Counted from the first letter of the stretch, positions 9,548-18,516 are shown. The stretch is DNA of 64,000 nucleotides from Hoeflea sp. (GCF_014359905.1 NZ_JACIYP010000011.1:1-64000); one strand, 5' to 3'. Numbers and translations: made by a program. Notes: a model not told the origin generated them from the sequence alone.

Positions 9548-11157
9548 TAGGCGTCCATCGGGATATAGCTGAACCGGGCAAAATCCGCGGTGATCGCGTC
9601 GCCGGACGTGTCGAAGGCGGCCATTCCGGCGAAGGCGCCGGTGAAGGAGGCATGCTCGCCGCGACCGCCCTCATCGGAGATCACGCTGGCGTCAAGCACC
9701 GGTCCGGCCCGCGTCCAGTCGCCGCCTGCGATCCTGTAAAAGAACGCGAGCTCCGCGCCATCCACCTGCATGGCGAGGTCGACCGGGCCCTCGTCCGGCA
9801 GCGCCACCGGCGGGTCGAGCGGGAACTGCAGGCGTCCGTCGGGCCAGTCGCCGGGGCAGCTCAGAATGGTCAGCGCCCGGCCCATCTGCTCGTGCCAGGT
9901 GACGGCGAGGAAATGGAACTTGTGCCGGTTGTAATAATGCACCAGACCCGCGGCCTGCTGAAAATGCTCTGGCGAAAACGACAGCGTCGTCTCGGCGCGA
10001 AAGGTGAGATTCTCCTGCCTGCGCGCCACCAGCGACTGCTCGAACCAGCTGCCGATCGATTCGCGCGCGATCAATCTGAGCGCCGAGCCGGTCATCGCAA
10101 AGATCCGCTCGGGAACGGGCGTCCGGAGCCACTGGAATTCCTCCGGCAACTCAGTGCCTTCAAAGCTGCGCCGCACCGGCGCCGGCGGCTCTCTGCGGCT
10201 CGCCGGGTCGGGCGCCTCCACGTCCAAAGCCGGCACAAGACCGCCCTGGGCCAGCCGCAGCCAGCCGTCCTCGCCCCAGACGCATTTCTGGATCCCGGTC
10301 TCGCGCCCGAGCGGCGAGCGGCGGGTGCCGGGCAGCGGCCGCGAACACAGATGGGTGTGATAGACCGCACCGTCCGGCGTCTCCACGATCTGGCCGTGAC
10401 CGGCGCGCTGCAGCGGCGCATCCGGCGCGTCTTTCGAGGTCATCAGGAAAGTGTCGGGATGGAGCTCGTAGGGGCCGGCAAGCGAGCGCGCGCGCGCCAT
10501 GGTGACCGCATGGTCATAGCCGGTGCCGCCCTCGGCGACGGTGAGATAGTACCAGCCCTCTCGCCTGAACAGATGCGCGCCCTCGACCAGCCCGTGGCTG
10601 CTGCCCTGGAAGATATTCTGCGGCTTGCCGATCAGCCTGCCCGCGGCCGGATCATATTCCTGCATCAGGATGCCGGCGAAGGCCGGGTGCTTGGGTTGCC
10701 CGCCGATCGAGTCGGTGCGGTGGTTCCAGACCATGTTCACAAACCACTTGCGCCCGTCCGCATCGTGAAACAGCGAGGGATCGAAGCCCGAGGAATTGAC
10801 CCGCACCGGATCGGACCACGGCCCCTCGATGGAGGGCGCGGTGACAATGTAGTTGTGGCTGTCCTTGAAATTGCCGTCGAGCCGCTTGACGTCGGTGTAG
10901 ACCAGCCAGAACAGGCCGTCGGCATGGGACAGGCAGGGCGCCCAGATGCCGCAGGAATCGGGATTGCCGCGCATGTCGAGCTGGCTCGCGCGATTGAGCG
11001 GCCGGCCGACAAGCCGCCAGTTGACCAGGTCCGTCGAATGATGGATCTGCACGCCCGGATACCATTCGAAGGTCGATGTGGCGATGTAGTAGTCCGGCCC
11101 CACCCGGCAGACCGAAGGATCCGGATTGAAGCCGGGCAGGATCGGATTGCGGATCAT
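9547..11157 (-). CDS. Glycoside hydrolase family 43 beta-xylosidase
   Basis: 536 aa, the usual length of two-domain GH43 beta-xylosidases. The five-bladed propeller domain begins NPILPGFNPDPS, with the catalytic base D13 in NPDPS. The general acid is probably the Glu of LVEGAHLF, and the pKa-modulating Asp lies in GFDPSLF. The C-terminal 200 residues form a concanavalin-like beta-sandwich (HYYNRHKFHFLAV, FFYRIAGGDW). No signal peptide is present, so it acts in the cytoplasm on imported beta-xylosides or xylo-oligosaccharides; some relatives are also alpha-arabinofuranosidases. Its ATG overlaps the aldo/keto reductase stop (ATGA), and its stop overlaps the start of the TolB-like gene. Confidence 0.9.
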   Translation of the reverse strand: MIRNPILPGFNPDPSVCRVGPDYYIATSTFEWYPGVQIHHSTDLVNWRLVGRPLNRASQLDMRGNPDSCGIWAPCLSHADGLFWLVYTDVKRLDGNFKDSHNYIVTAPSIEGPWSDPVRVNSSGFDPSLFHDADGRKWFVNMVWNHRTDSIGGQPKHPAFAGILMQEYDPAAGRLIGKPQNIFQGSSHGLVEGAHLFRREGWYYLTVAEGGTGYDHAVTMARARSLAGPYELHPDTFLMTSKDAPDAPLQRAGHGQIVETPDGAVYHTHLCSRPLPGTRRSPLGRETGIQKCVWGEDGWLRLAQGGLVPALDVEAPDPASRREPPAPVRRSFEGTELPEEFQWLRTPVPERIFAMTGSALRLIARESIGSWFEQSLVARRQENLTFRAETTLSFSPEHFQQAAGLVHYYNRHKFHFLAVTWHEQMGRALTILSCPGDWPDGRLQFPLDPPVALPDEGPVDLAMQVDGAELAFFYRIAGGDWTRAGPVLDASVISDEGGRGEHASFTGAFAGMAAFDTSGDAITADFARFSYIPMDA

Positions 11158-12200
11158 TTTCTCTGCGGTCCCTTCCGTTCGGCGGACGCCGCCCAGAGGT
11201 TGATGTCGGCGTCGCGGGCATAGGTATCGATCTCGGCGAGCTCGGCCGCGGTGAACTCCTGGTTTTCGAGCGCGCCGACGCAATCGATGATCTGCTGCGG
11301 CTTGCTGGCGCCGATCAGCGCCGTGGTCACCCGGCCGTCGCGCAGCACCCAGGCGAGCGCCATCTGCGCCAGTGTCTGGCCGCGGCGCTTGGCGATCTCG
11401 TTGAGCGCACGGATATTGCCCAGATTGCGCTCGTTGAGGAAACTGGCGTTGAGCGACTTGTGCTGTGCGGCGCGGCTGTCTTCGGGAATGCCGCCCAGAT
11501 ACTTGCCAGTCAGCATGCCCTGGGCCAGCGGCGAGAACACGATCGAGCCGATCCCTTCCTCGTCGAGCGTGTCGAGCAGGCCGTCCTCCTCGACCCAGCG
11601 GTTGATCATCGAATAGCTTGGCTGATGGATCAGGCAGGGCGTGCCAAGCTGCCTGAGAATGGCGGCGGCTTCCTTGGTCCGCTTCGAATTGTAGCTCGAG
11701 ATCCCGGCATAGAGCGCCCGGCCCGAGCGGACGATATGGTCGAGCGCCTGCATCGTCTCTTCGAGCGGCGTTTCGGGATCGAAACGATGCGAATAGAAGA
11801 TGTCGACATAGTCGAGGCCCATGCGCTTGAGGCTCTGGTCGCAGCTGGAGATCAGATATTTGCGGCTGCCCCATTCGCCGTAGGGTCCGGGCCACATGCC
11901 GTATCCGGCCTTGGACGAAATCACCATCTCGTCGCGCAGCCCGTGGAAATCGGTTCTGAGGATCTCGCCAAAGGCGGTTTCCGCCGAGCCCGGTGGCGGG
12001 CCGTAATTGTTGGCCAGGTCGAAATGGGTGATCCCGAGATCGAACGCGGTGCGGCACAGGTCGCGCTTGAGTTCGTGCGGCGTGTCGCCGCCGAAATTGT
12101 GCCACAGGCCCAGCGAGATCGCCGGCAGCTTCAGGCCGGACCGGCCGGTGCGCCGGTAACTCATCGAATTGTAACGGTCGGGTGCGGGTGTCCAGGTCAT
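11154..12200 (-). CDS. Aldo/keto reductase, L-glyceraldehyde-3-phosphate reductase (YghZ/GpR) type
   Basis: 348 aa. The catalytic tetrad of aldo/keto reductases can be followed: Asp and Tyr in FDLANNYGPPPG, Lys in ISSKAGYGMW, and His in IFYSHRFDPETP. The length and the WHNFGGD and SAETAFGEIL segments resemble the YghZ group (AKR14) and the related Kv-beta-like reductases. It lies one base after the Gfo/Idh gene stop and overlaps the GH43 start. In this operon it could reduce an aldehyde or keto intermediate released during pentose breakdown; the true substrate is inference only. Confidence 0.85.
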   Translation of the reverse strand: MTWTPAPDRYNSMSYRRTGRSGLKLPAISLGLWHNFGGDTPHELKRDLCRTAFDLGITHFDLANNYGPPPGSAETAFGEILRTDFHGLRDEMVISSKAGYGMWPGPYGEWGSRKYLISSCDQSLKRMGLDYVDIFYSHRFDPETPLEETMQALDHIVRSGRALYAGISSYNSKRTKEAAAILRQLGTPCLIHQPSYSMINRWVEEDGLLDTLDEEGIGSIVFSPLAQGMLTGKYLGGIPEDSRAAQHKSLNASFLNERNLGNIRALNEIAKRRGQTLAQMALAWVLRDGRVTTALIGASKPQQIIDCVGALENQEFTAAELAEIDTYARDADINLWAASAERKGPQRK

Positions 12201-12201
12201 G

Positions 12202-13344
12202 CTAGGCTTTCTGCTTGAGGAGTGCCGCGGCGTCCCTGATCCCCAGCGGGGCCGGTTGCGCGCAGCCGGTGGTCGGCCTTATGAACGTGCCGGTCTCCCC
12301 AGAATGGAGGATCGCGGTCATCACGTCCACCACATGCAGCGCAAATTCCAGCGAACAGCGATGCGGCCGCTCCTCGACGATGGCAAGCGCCATGTCGGCC
12401 AGGCCCGCGGTGCGGTAATTGGCCATCATCCCCTGCTTGTGCTCCTGGTTGGGCACGCCGAGGGGATGCTCCCAGTCCGGCAACGCCATGGCCACGCCGC
12501 CGGGCCCGAGCAGCTCCACCTCGCCGCCGAAGAAATTCGGATCCGGAACGATCAGGCTCGCCTCGGTGCCGTAAAGCTCCATCGGGCGGTGGCCGTGGGC
12601 CTTGACGTCCCAGGAGGCGCCCAGCGTGACGAGGGCGCCATTCTCGAATTCCAGGATCGCATGCGCCGTGGTCGGCGTCTCGACCGTGATCGTCTCGCCG
12701 TTGCGCGGCTCGGAGGTGATCTTGCGCTCGGGCGTCGGGATCGAGGTCATGGCGGTGACGCGCACCACCGGCCCGATCAGCTGCACCAGGTTGGAGATGT
12801 AGTAGGGCCCGAGATCGAGGATCGGGCCGCCGCCGGGCTTGAAGAAGAAGTCCGGATTGGGATGCCAGTGCTCCATGCCGGGACTCAGCACATGGCAGGT
12901 GCCGCCGGTGATGCGGCCCACGGCCCCGGTCTCGATCAGGTGCCGGGCGAGCTGGTGGGCGCCGCCGAGGAAGGTATCGGGAGCGGAGCCGACGCGCAGG
13001 CCCTTTCGCGCGGCCCTTTCGGCCAGGTCGCGGCCCTCGGCCACCGACAGCACGAAGGGCTTTTCCGAATAGACATGCTTGCCGGCGTCGAGCGCCTCGG
13101 CGGAGACCTGGTAATGCACCGCCGGCACGGTCAGGTTGACAATGATGTCGATGTCGGGGGCGGCGAGCAGGTCCGCCACCGTTTCGGCGCGGACGCCGAA
13201 CTCGTCGGCTCTGGCCTTCGCCGCCGCCGGATTGATGTCCGCGCAGGCGCGCATCTCGATGCCCTCGAACAGCGGCGCGAGCTTAAGATAGGCGGCGGAG
13301 ATATTGCCGCAGCCGATGATTCCAACACCCAGGACTGCCGTCAT
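12202..13344 (-). CDS. Gfo/Idh/MocA family NAD(P)-dependent oxidoreductase
   Basis: 380 aa. The N-terminal Rossmann fold has the dinucleotide motif GVGIIGCGNISAAYLK, and the family signature YSEKPF (the EKP motif with the catalytic Lys) is near residue 97. The C-terminal alpha/beta domain follows. Members oxidise or reduce sugars such as glucose, inositol or xylose. Its start overlaps the stop of the isomerase gene by 4 bases, and the aldo/keto reductase gene starts one base after its stop. Co-occurrence with the TIM-barrel isomerase is typical of inositol- or keto-sugar-type pathways. Confidence 0.88.
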   Translation of the reverse strand: MTAVLGVGIIGCGNISAAYLKLAPLFEGIEMRACADINPAAAKARADEFGVRAETVADLLAAPDIDIIVNLTVPAVHYQVSAEALDAGKHVYSEKPFVLSVAEGRDLAERAARKGLRVGSAPDTFLGGAHQLARHLIETGAVGRITGGTCHVLSPGMEHWHPNPDFFFKPGGGPILDLGPYYISNLVQLIGPVVRVTAMTSIPTPERKITSEPRNGETITVETPTTAHAILEFENGALVTLGASWDVKAHGHRPMELYGTEASLIVPDPNFFGGEVELLGPGGVAMALPDWEHPLGVPNQEHKQGMMANYRTAGLADMALAIVEERPHRCSLEFALHVVDVMTAILHSGETGTFIRPTTGCAQPAPLGIRDAAALLKQKA

Positions 13345-14102
13345 GCCCGTTGCTCCGCCGCGCCGCGCGCCCAGTCGAGGGATCGTGACGCGAACCGCCC
13401 GACATCCGATGGATTGTCATGCTCCATCACCAGGAGCTTGGCCGGCGTCGCGGCCGCGATGTCCCTGAACAGCCGGGTCCAGTCCACCGTGCCGTGACCG
13501 ACATCGGCCCAGCCATCCTCGTCGGCGCACTCTCCCGCGGGCGCGATATCCTTGACATGGACCGCGGTGATCCGGTCGCCATGGCGGTCGATCCAGTCGA
13601 AGGGGTCGCCGCCGCCGCGGATGATCCAGGCGATGTCGGCCTCCCAGTCGAGGTCCGGCGCGGTGTCGAGCAGGACCTGCATCGGAAGGCTGCCATCGAC
13701 AGCGGGGACGAACTCGAAATCATGATTGTGCCAGCCGAATCCGAAGCCGGCGGCGCGGATCTTTTCGCCGACCGTACCGAGGCGCCGGGCGAAACCCTGC
13801 CAGCCGGCCTTGTCGGCGGGGCGCTTGTCGGCCGCCAGATGCGGGCAGAAGATGCGCTCCACGCCGAGCGTCGTCGCGGTTTTGACCGCCATGTCGAAAT
13901 CGCCCTCGAGCGCGTCGATGGAAAAATGGCCAGACGGCATGGACAGCCCGTTCCGGTCCATGAGCGCGCGAAAGCCCTCCGGGTCTTCATAGACGCCGCC
14001 GAAGCCTTCGACATTCTTATATCCGGCGTCCGCAAGCATGGCGAGCACGTCCGCCCAGGGTTGAAAATTGCGGGCGCTGTAGAGCTGGAAGGAGAATTTC
14101 AT
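13341..14102 (-). CDS. Sugar phosphate isomerase/epimerase (xylose isomerase-like TIM barrel)
   Basis: 253 aa, AP-endonuclease-2/IolE-IolI-like TIM barrel. Visible metal-site elements are GWHNHDFEF in the middle and AVHVKDI followed by VGHGTVDW and VMEHDNP toward the C-terminus. No signal peptide. Proteins of this family isomerise or epimerise keto- and aldo-sugars or inososes. It follows the ATPase gene by 59 bases and overlaps the Gfo/Idh gene, so the two enzymes probably act in succession. The specific sugar is not determined by the sequence. Confidence 0.85.
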   Translation of the reverse strand: MKFSFQLYSARNFQPWADVLAMLADAGYKNVEGFGGVYEDPEGFRALMDRNGLSMPSGHFSIDALEGDFDMAVKTATTLGVERIFCPHLAADKRPADKAGWQGFARRLGTVGEKIRAAGFGFGWHNHDFEFVPAVDGSLPMQVLLDTAPDLDWEADIAWIIRGGGDPFDWIDRHGDRITAVHVKDIAPAGECADEDGWADVGHGTVDWTRLFRDIAAATPAKLLVMEHDNPSDVGRFASRSLDWARGAAEQRA

Positions 14103-14161
14103 CGAAGTGGCCTTCTTGGGTTGGATTGAACGGGGCGGTCGGCGGAATGCATCGGGCGCGG

Positions 14162-15244
14162 TCAGAGCCTGAGTTCCGTCGCCGCGTCGAAGATCGAGGC
14201 GCGGGCCGGGTCAAACCCGATGCGCACCGTCTCGCCCGCGCGCAATTCGCTCTGGCCATCGACACGGAAGCGGAATTCCCTGCCGTCGAGAATGGCCCAG
14301 ACCAGCGTGTCGGCGCCCATCGGCTCGACCACCTCGATCTCGACCTCGGCGCTGAAAGGCTCGCTGGCAACGGCGGGTCCGCAGCTCACATGTTCCGGCC
14401 TGATCCCGAAGACCACCTTGCCCGGCCGCTCGTCGCCCGAGAAGGGATAGCGGCCGAGCGGGACGGTCGTCGCGCCGAAATTCAGCGCAGCCTCGCTGTG
14501 ATGCGTGACCTCGCCTTCGAGGAAATTCATGCCCGGCGAGCCCATGAAGCCCGCAACATAGAGATTGATCGGGCGATTGTAGATCTCATGGGGGGTCGCC
14601 AGCTGCTGGATGATGCCGTTGCGCATGATGGCGATGCGGTCGGCCAGCGTCAGCGCCTCGATCTGGTCATGCGTCACATAGATCATGGTGTTCTTGAGCC
14701 TGTGATGCAGCCGCTTGATCTCCACCCTCAGCTCGGCGCGCAGCTTGGCGTCGAGATTGGACAAGGGCTCGTCGAACAGGAACACGTCGACATCGCGCAC
14801 CAGCGCGCGGCCGATTGCGACGCGCTGGCGCTGGCCGCCCGACAATTGCGCCGGCTTGCGCTTGAGCAGCGGCTCGATCTGCAGCACTTCGGCGGCGCGG
14901 GCGACCTTTTTGGCGATCTCGTCCTTCGGCACCCGGGCATTCTTGAGCCCGAACGCCAGATTGCCCTCCACCGTCATCTGCGGATAGAGCGCGTAGGACT
15001 GGAACACCATGCCGATGCCGCGGTCCTTGGGCTCTTCCCAGGTGACGTTCTTGTCCTTGATGAAGATCTGGCCTTCGGAGATATCGAGCAGCCCGGCGAT
15101 GCAATTGAGCAGGGTCGACTTGCCGCAGCCCGATGGCCCCAGCAGCACCAGGAACTCGCCGTCCTCAATGTCGAGATTGAGAGTCTTGAGAACCTTCACC
15201 TCTCCGAAATTCAGGCACAGGTCCTTGATCGATACGCTGGTCAT
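14162..15244 (-). CDS. Sugar ABC transporter ATP-binding protein (UgpC/MsmK type)
   Basis: 360 aa from MTSVSIKDLCLNFG; the longer frame upstream is out of phase with the permease and is not used. Walker A is GPSGCGKSTLL, the signature is [16 protein letters not shown], and Walker B is VFLFDEPLSNLDAK, with an H-loop YVTHDQIEAL. The C-terminal OB-fold (TOBE) regulatory domain contains FGIRPEHVS. This is the carbohydrate CUT1 ATPase group. It starts 2 bases after the stop of the inner permease and energises uptake by the two permeases and the binding protein of the operon. Confidence 0.93.
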   Translation of the reverse strand: MTSVSIKDLCLNFGEVKVLKTLNLDIEDGEFLVLLGPSGCGKSTLLNCIAGLLDISEGQIFIKDKNVTWEEPKDRGIGMVFQSYALYPQMTVEGNLAFGLKNARVPKDEIAKKVARAAEVLQIEPLLKRKPAQLSGGQRQRVAIGRALVRDVDVFLFDEPLSNLDAKLRAELRVEIKRLHHRLKNTMIYVTHDQIEALTLADRIAIMRNGIIQQLATPHEIYNRPINLYVAGFMGSPGMNFLEGEVTHHSEAALNFGATTVPLGRYPFSGDERPGKVVFGIRPEHVSCGPAVASEPFSAEVEIEVVEPMGADTLVWAILDGREFRFRVDGQSELRAGETVRIGFDPARASIFDAATELRL

Positions 15245-15246
15245 TG

Positions 15247-16182
15247 TCAGCCTTTCACCGCGCCCGCGGCGATGCCGCGCACGAAAAGTTTGCCGGATAT
15301 GAAATAGATGATCAGGGGCACGAGCCCGGTGATGATGGTTGCCGCCATGTTGACATTGTATTCCTTGACCCCCTGCACCGAGTTGACGATGTTGTTGAGC
15401 TGCACCGTCATCGGGTAGACATTGGGCTTGGTGTAGACCACGCCGAACAGGAAATCGTTCCAGATGCCGGTGATCTGGATGATCATGGCGACCACGAAGA
15501 TCGGCAGGCTCATCGGCAGCATGATCTTGAAATAGATCCCCCAGAACCCGGCCCCGTCGACGCGCGCCGCCTTGAACAGCTCCTCCGGCACGGTCGAGAA
15601 ATAGTTCCGGAACAGAAGCGTCAGGATCGGCATGCCGAAGATGGTGTGTACCAGGATCAGGCCCCACAGGGTGCCGTAGATGCCCAGTTCCCTGAGCAGG
15701 ATCACCATCGGATAGAGCATCACCTGGTAGGGGATGAAAGCGCCGAAGATCAGGATGGTGAAGAAGGTGTTGGCGCCCTTGAAGCGCCAGTTGGCCAGCG
15801 CATAGCCGTTCACCGAGGCAATCGCGATCGACAGGATCACCGAGGGAATGGTGATCCTGACCGAATTCCAGAAGCCGCGGGAAAGGCCTTCGCAGTTGAG
15901 CCCTGTGCAGGCCGTCGCCCAGGCCTTGACCCAGGGCTCGAAGGTGATCTCCACCGGCGGGGCGAAGATGTTGCCGAGCCGGATTTCGGGCATGCCCTTC
16001 AAGGAGGTCACGATCATCACATAGAGCGGCAGCAGATAGTAGATCGAGACCAGCAGCAGGGTGCCGTAGACGAAGATGTTGCGCCGCGAGAATTTGCGTT
16101 TGGGTTTGGCGCCCCAAGGTTCCCTGTCCAGCGGGCCCGGCTTGAAGCCGACGGCGACCGCGTCGCTGGTTGCGTCAGCCAT
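15247..16182 (-). CDS. Sugar ABC transporter permease (MalG-like)
   Basis: 311 aa. It has about six membrane spans, the first near residues 32-53. The EAA-type cytoplasmic loop around FKAARVDGAGFWGIYFKIM contacts the ATPase. This is the MalG-type half of a CUT1 sugar importer. The start overlaps the preceding permease stop by 8 bases (16175-16182), and the ATPase gene follows after 2 bases. Confidence 0.9.
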   Translation of the reverse strand: MADATSDAVAVGFKPGPLDREPWGAKPKRKFSRRNIFVYGTLLLVSIYYLLPLYVMIVTSLKGMPEIRLGNIFAPPVEITFEPWVKAWATACTGLNCEGLSRGFWNSVRITIPSVILSIAIASVNGYALANWRFKGANTFFTILIFGAFIPYQVMLYPMVILLRELGIYGTLWGLILVHTIFGMPILTLLFRNYFSTVPEELFKAARVDGAGFWGIYFKIMLPMSLPIFVVAMIIQITGIWNDFLFGVVYTKPNVYPMTVQLNNIVNSVQGVKEYNVNMAATIITGLVPLIIYFISGKLFVRGIAAGAVKG

Positions 16183-17086
16183 GGCGGCGTCCTCCGAACT
16201 CGAGATAGGCCCAGGGGATGAGCACGATGAGAACCGCCAGCAGCATCATCGTAGACCCGGCGAAGCCCTGGCCGAGATTCTGCGACAGGAACATGGCGTC
16301 GTAGACATATTTGGCAGGCACTTCGGAGGCGACGCCGGGGCCGCCCGAGGTCTGGGCCACCACCAGGTCGTAGAGCTTGACGATGCCCGAGGCGATCAGC
16401 ACCAGGGTGGTGATGAACACCGGGCGCATCATCGGAATGATGATGAAGAGATAGGTTTTCCAGGTCGGGATGCCGTCGACCCGGGCCGCCTTCCAGATGT
16501 CCTCGTCGATGCCGCGCAGACCCGCGAGCATCAGGCACATGATCAGCCCCGTGCCCTGCCAGAGACCGGCGATCAGGATGCCGTAGATCACGAAGTTCTG
16601 GCTGTTGAGCGGATCGAAGGAAAAGCTCTCCCATCCCATCGAGCGCACCGTCTTCTGGATGCCGAAATCCGGATTGAGGATCCATTGCCAGACGAGGCCG
16701 GTGACGATGAAGGACAGGGCGAAGGGATAGAGCAGGATCGTCCGGAAGGTGTTCTCGAAGCGGATCTTCTGGTCCAGCAGGGCGGCCAGGACGAAGCCGA
16801 TGATCAGCGAGAAGATCAGCGAGCAGACGCCGTAGATCAGCAGATTCTCGATGGCGATCAGCCATTTCGAGCTCGACCAGAGGCGGTCATACTGGTCGAG
16901 GCCGACGAAATTCGCCCGCGGCAGCAGTTTGGAATTGGTGAACGAGTAGACCATCGTCCAGACCGTCCCGCCCAGGAACACCACCAGCGCGGTCAGGATC
17001 ATCGGAATCGCGGCGATCTTGGCCGCCATGTTGCGAAACAGGCGCCCGGGCCGCTTGCCCTGGGCGGAAATCTGAGTGGTGGTCAT
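16175..17086 (-). CDS. Sugar ABC transporter permease (MalF-like)
   Basis: 303 aa from MTTTQISAQGKRPG, chosen because a GGAGG ribosome-binding site lies 8 bases upstream and the upstream extension runs through a hairpin. About six membrane spans are predicted, with the EAA loop at IWKAARVDGIPTWKTYLFI. It pairs with the MalG-like permease. A perfect 12-bp hairpin separates it from the binding-protein gene upstream, which would let the membrane components be made in smaller amounts than the binding protein. Confidence 0.9.
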   Translation of the reverse strand: MTTTQISAQGKRPGRLFRNMAAKIAAIPMILTALVVFLGGTVWTMVYSFTNSKLLPRANFVGLDQYDRLWSSSKWLIAIENLLIYGVCSLIFSLIIGFVLAALLDQKIRFENTFRTILLYPFALSFIVTGLVWQWILNPDFGIQKTVRSMGWESFSFDPLNSQNFVIYGILIAGLWQGTGLIMCLMLAGLRGIDEDIWKAARVDGIPTWKTYLFIIIPMMRPVFITTLVLIASGIVKLYDLVVAQTSGGPGVASEVPAKYVYDAMFLSQNLGQGFAGSTMMLLAVLIVLIPWAYLEFGGRRHG

Positions 17087-17108
17087 TGTCGGCCTCCGTG
17101 GAGCTGAG

Positions 17109-17139
17109 GGCCACCGGCGCGCATGCGGCGCCGGTGGCC
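17109..17139 (-). terminator. Intra-operon hairpin between binding-protein and permease genes
   Basis: A perfect 12-bp inverted repeat (17109-17120 with 17128-17139, 7-base loop) sits in the 67-base gap between the binding-protein stop and the permease start. No U-run follows, so it is better read as an RNA-stabilising or attenuating stem-loop than as a full terminator. Confidence 0.6.
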
Positions 17140-17153
17140 GGATCACGAACTGA

Positions 17154-18386
17154 TCAGTCAGCTTGTTCCACGATCGCGGCGTAGCGTGTCTGCGCATCTT
17201 CCGGCGTGATCGACTTGTCGTTCAGGAACTCGACCATGAGATCGTTGAACTGGGTCTGGGTGTCGGCCGAGAAGACCATGTCGCCGGATGGCAGCAGGTT
17301 ACCGGTCTTGAGAATATCCAGGCCCTTCTTCATGCAGTCGTTCGCCGCGGCGAGATCGATGTCGCCGCGGATCGGCAGCGAGCCTTTCTTCAGGTTGAAG
17401 GCGACCTGAGCCTCCTTCGAGATCATCATCGACGCCAGTTCAAACTGTGCCGCGGTCTTTTCCGGATCGTCGAGCTTGGGGAAGTAGAAGGCGTCGCCGC
17501 CGGTCGAGAGATATTCGTGGTTGCCCAGGCCCGGAAGGCAGGAATAATCCTCGCCCGCCGCCTGATTGGCGACCTGGAACTCGCCCTGAGCCCAGTCGCC
17601 CATGATCTGGCCGCCGGCGGCGCCGGTGATGACCATGTTGGTGGCCTGGTTCCAGTCCTGCACATTGGAGCCCTCGGCCATGTCGCGGGCATCGGCCATG
17701 GCCTGGAACACCTTGGCCATTTCGGGGCCCTTGGCAGCCTCCACGTCCTTCTCGATGTTGATCTGCTTCCACAGGTCCAGCCCGCCGACGCCGATCTGCA
17801 CGGCGCCGAACAGCAGGTTGGACTGCCAGGGCTGCTGGCCGAGCGCCAGCGGCTGGATGCCGGCTTCGCGCAGCTTGGGTGCTGCGGCGACGAATTCATC
17901 CCAGTTGGTGGGAACCGGCACGCCGGCCTTTTCGTAAGCCGCGTGCGACAGCCACAGCCATTGCGGCGAGTGGATGTTCACGGGTACGCAGTAGATCCTG
18001 CCATCGAGCGTGCAGCTGTCGAGCAGGCTGGGCGGATTGACGATGTCCTTCCAGCCTTCCTTCTCGGCCAGTTCGGTCAAATCGAGCATCAGCCCGGCCT
18101 CGACCAGCTCTTCCGCCTGGCGGCCATGATTGAACTGCGTGGCGGCCATCGGGTCGCCGCCGGTGATGCGCGAGATCATTACGGGCCGCGCGGTGCCGCC
18201 ACCGCCGGCGATGGCGCCGTCGACCCATTTGTTGCCGGTGGCGTCAAAGGCCTTGGCGAATTCCGCCACCGCAGCGGCTTCGCCGCCCGAGGTCCACCAG
18301 TGGGTGACTTCAAGATCGACAGCCTTGGCGGATGTCGAAAGCGCCAGCAGCGATGCGCCAGCCAGAATATGCTTGAAAATGCTCAT
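17154..18386 (-). CDS. Sugar ABC transporter substrate-binding protein (CUT1)
   Basis: 410 aa from MSIFKHILAGASLL, preceded by GGGAGGG about 8 bases upstream. Residues 1-22 form a signal peptide ending in AKA, so the protein is periplasmic. The start of the mature domain, VDLEVTHWWTSGGEA, and the GDWAQGEF segment are typical of family 1 sugar-binding proteins. It is the first gene of the LacI-controlled operon and presumably binds xylosides or xylo-oligosaccharides, an inference from the GH43 enzyme encoded downstream. Confidence 0.92.
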   Translation of the reverse strand: MSIFKHILAGASLLALSTSAKAVDLEVTHWWTSGGEAAAVAEFAKAFDATGNKWVDGAIAGGGGTARPVMISRITGGDPMAATQFNHGRQAEELVEAGLMLDLTELAEKEGWKDIVNPPSLLDSCTLDGRIYCVPVNIHSPQWLWLSHAAYEKAGVPVPTNWDEFVAAAPKLREAGIQPLALGQQPWQSNLLFGAVQIGVGGLDLWKQINIEKDVEAAKGPEMAKVFQAMADARDMAEGSNVQDWNQATNMVITGAAGGQIMGDWAQGEFQVANQAAGEDYSCLPGLGNHEYLSTGGDAFYFPKLDDPEKTAAQFELASMMISKEAQVAFNLKKGSLPIRGDIDLAAANDCMKKGLDILKTGNLLPSGDMVFSADTQTQFNDLMVEFLNDKSITPEDAQTRYAAIVEQAD

Positions 18387-18472
18387 CGATTTCCCTCCCA
18401 GGAACGTTCCTCCTCCCGGTCCCGCCGCACTCCCGCAACGTCCCGGGTCCACCGGTGCCCTCACACCCTTTA

Positions 18473-18516
18473 AATCGATTACATGGCGCCAAATGCTGCG
18501 CTGCAATCGATTACAT
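18473..18516. promoter_or_regulatory. Paired LacI-type operators in the divergent promoter region
   Basis: The 12-mer AATCGATTACAT occurs twice, at 18473-18484 and 18505-18516. The repeats are 32 bp apart, about three helical turns. The second sits in a good palindrome, TGCAATCGATTACA. Both have the central CG of LacI/GalR-family operators. They lie between the sugar operon and the divergent lacI-type gene, so the repressor encoded there probably binds both and controls both directions. Confidence 0.7.

Noticed and set aside
9652-11223. 523-codon plus-strand frame opposite the GH43 gene
   Set aside because: Arg/His-rich composition without motifs; it mirrors the codon pattern of the beta-xylosidase on the other strand.
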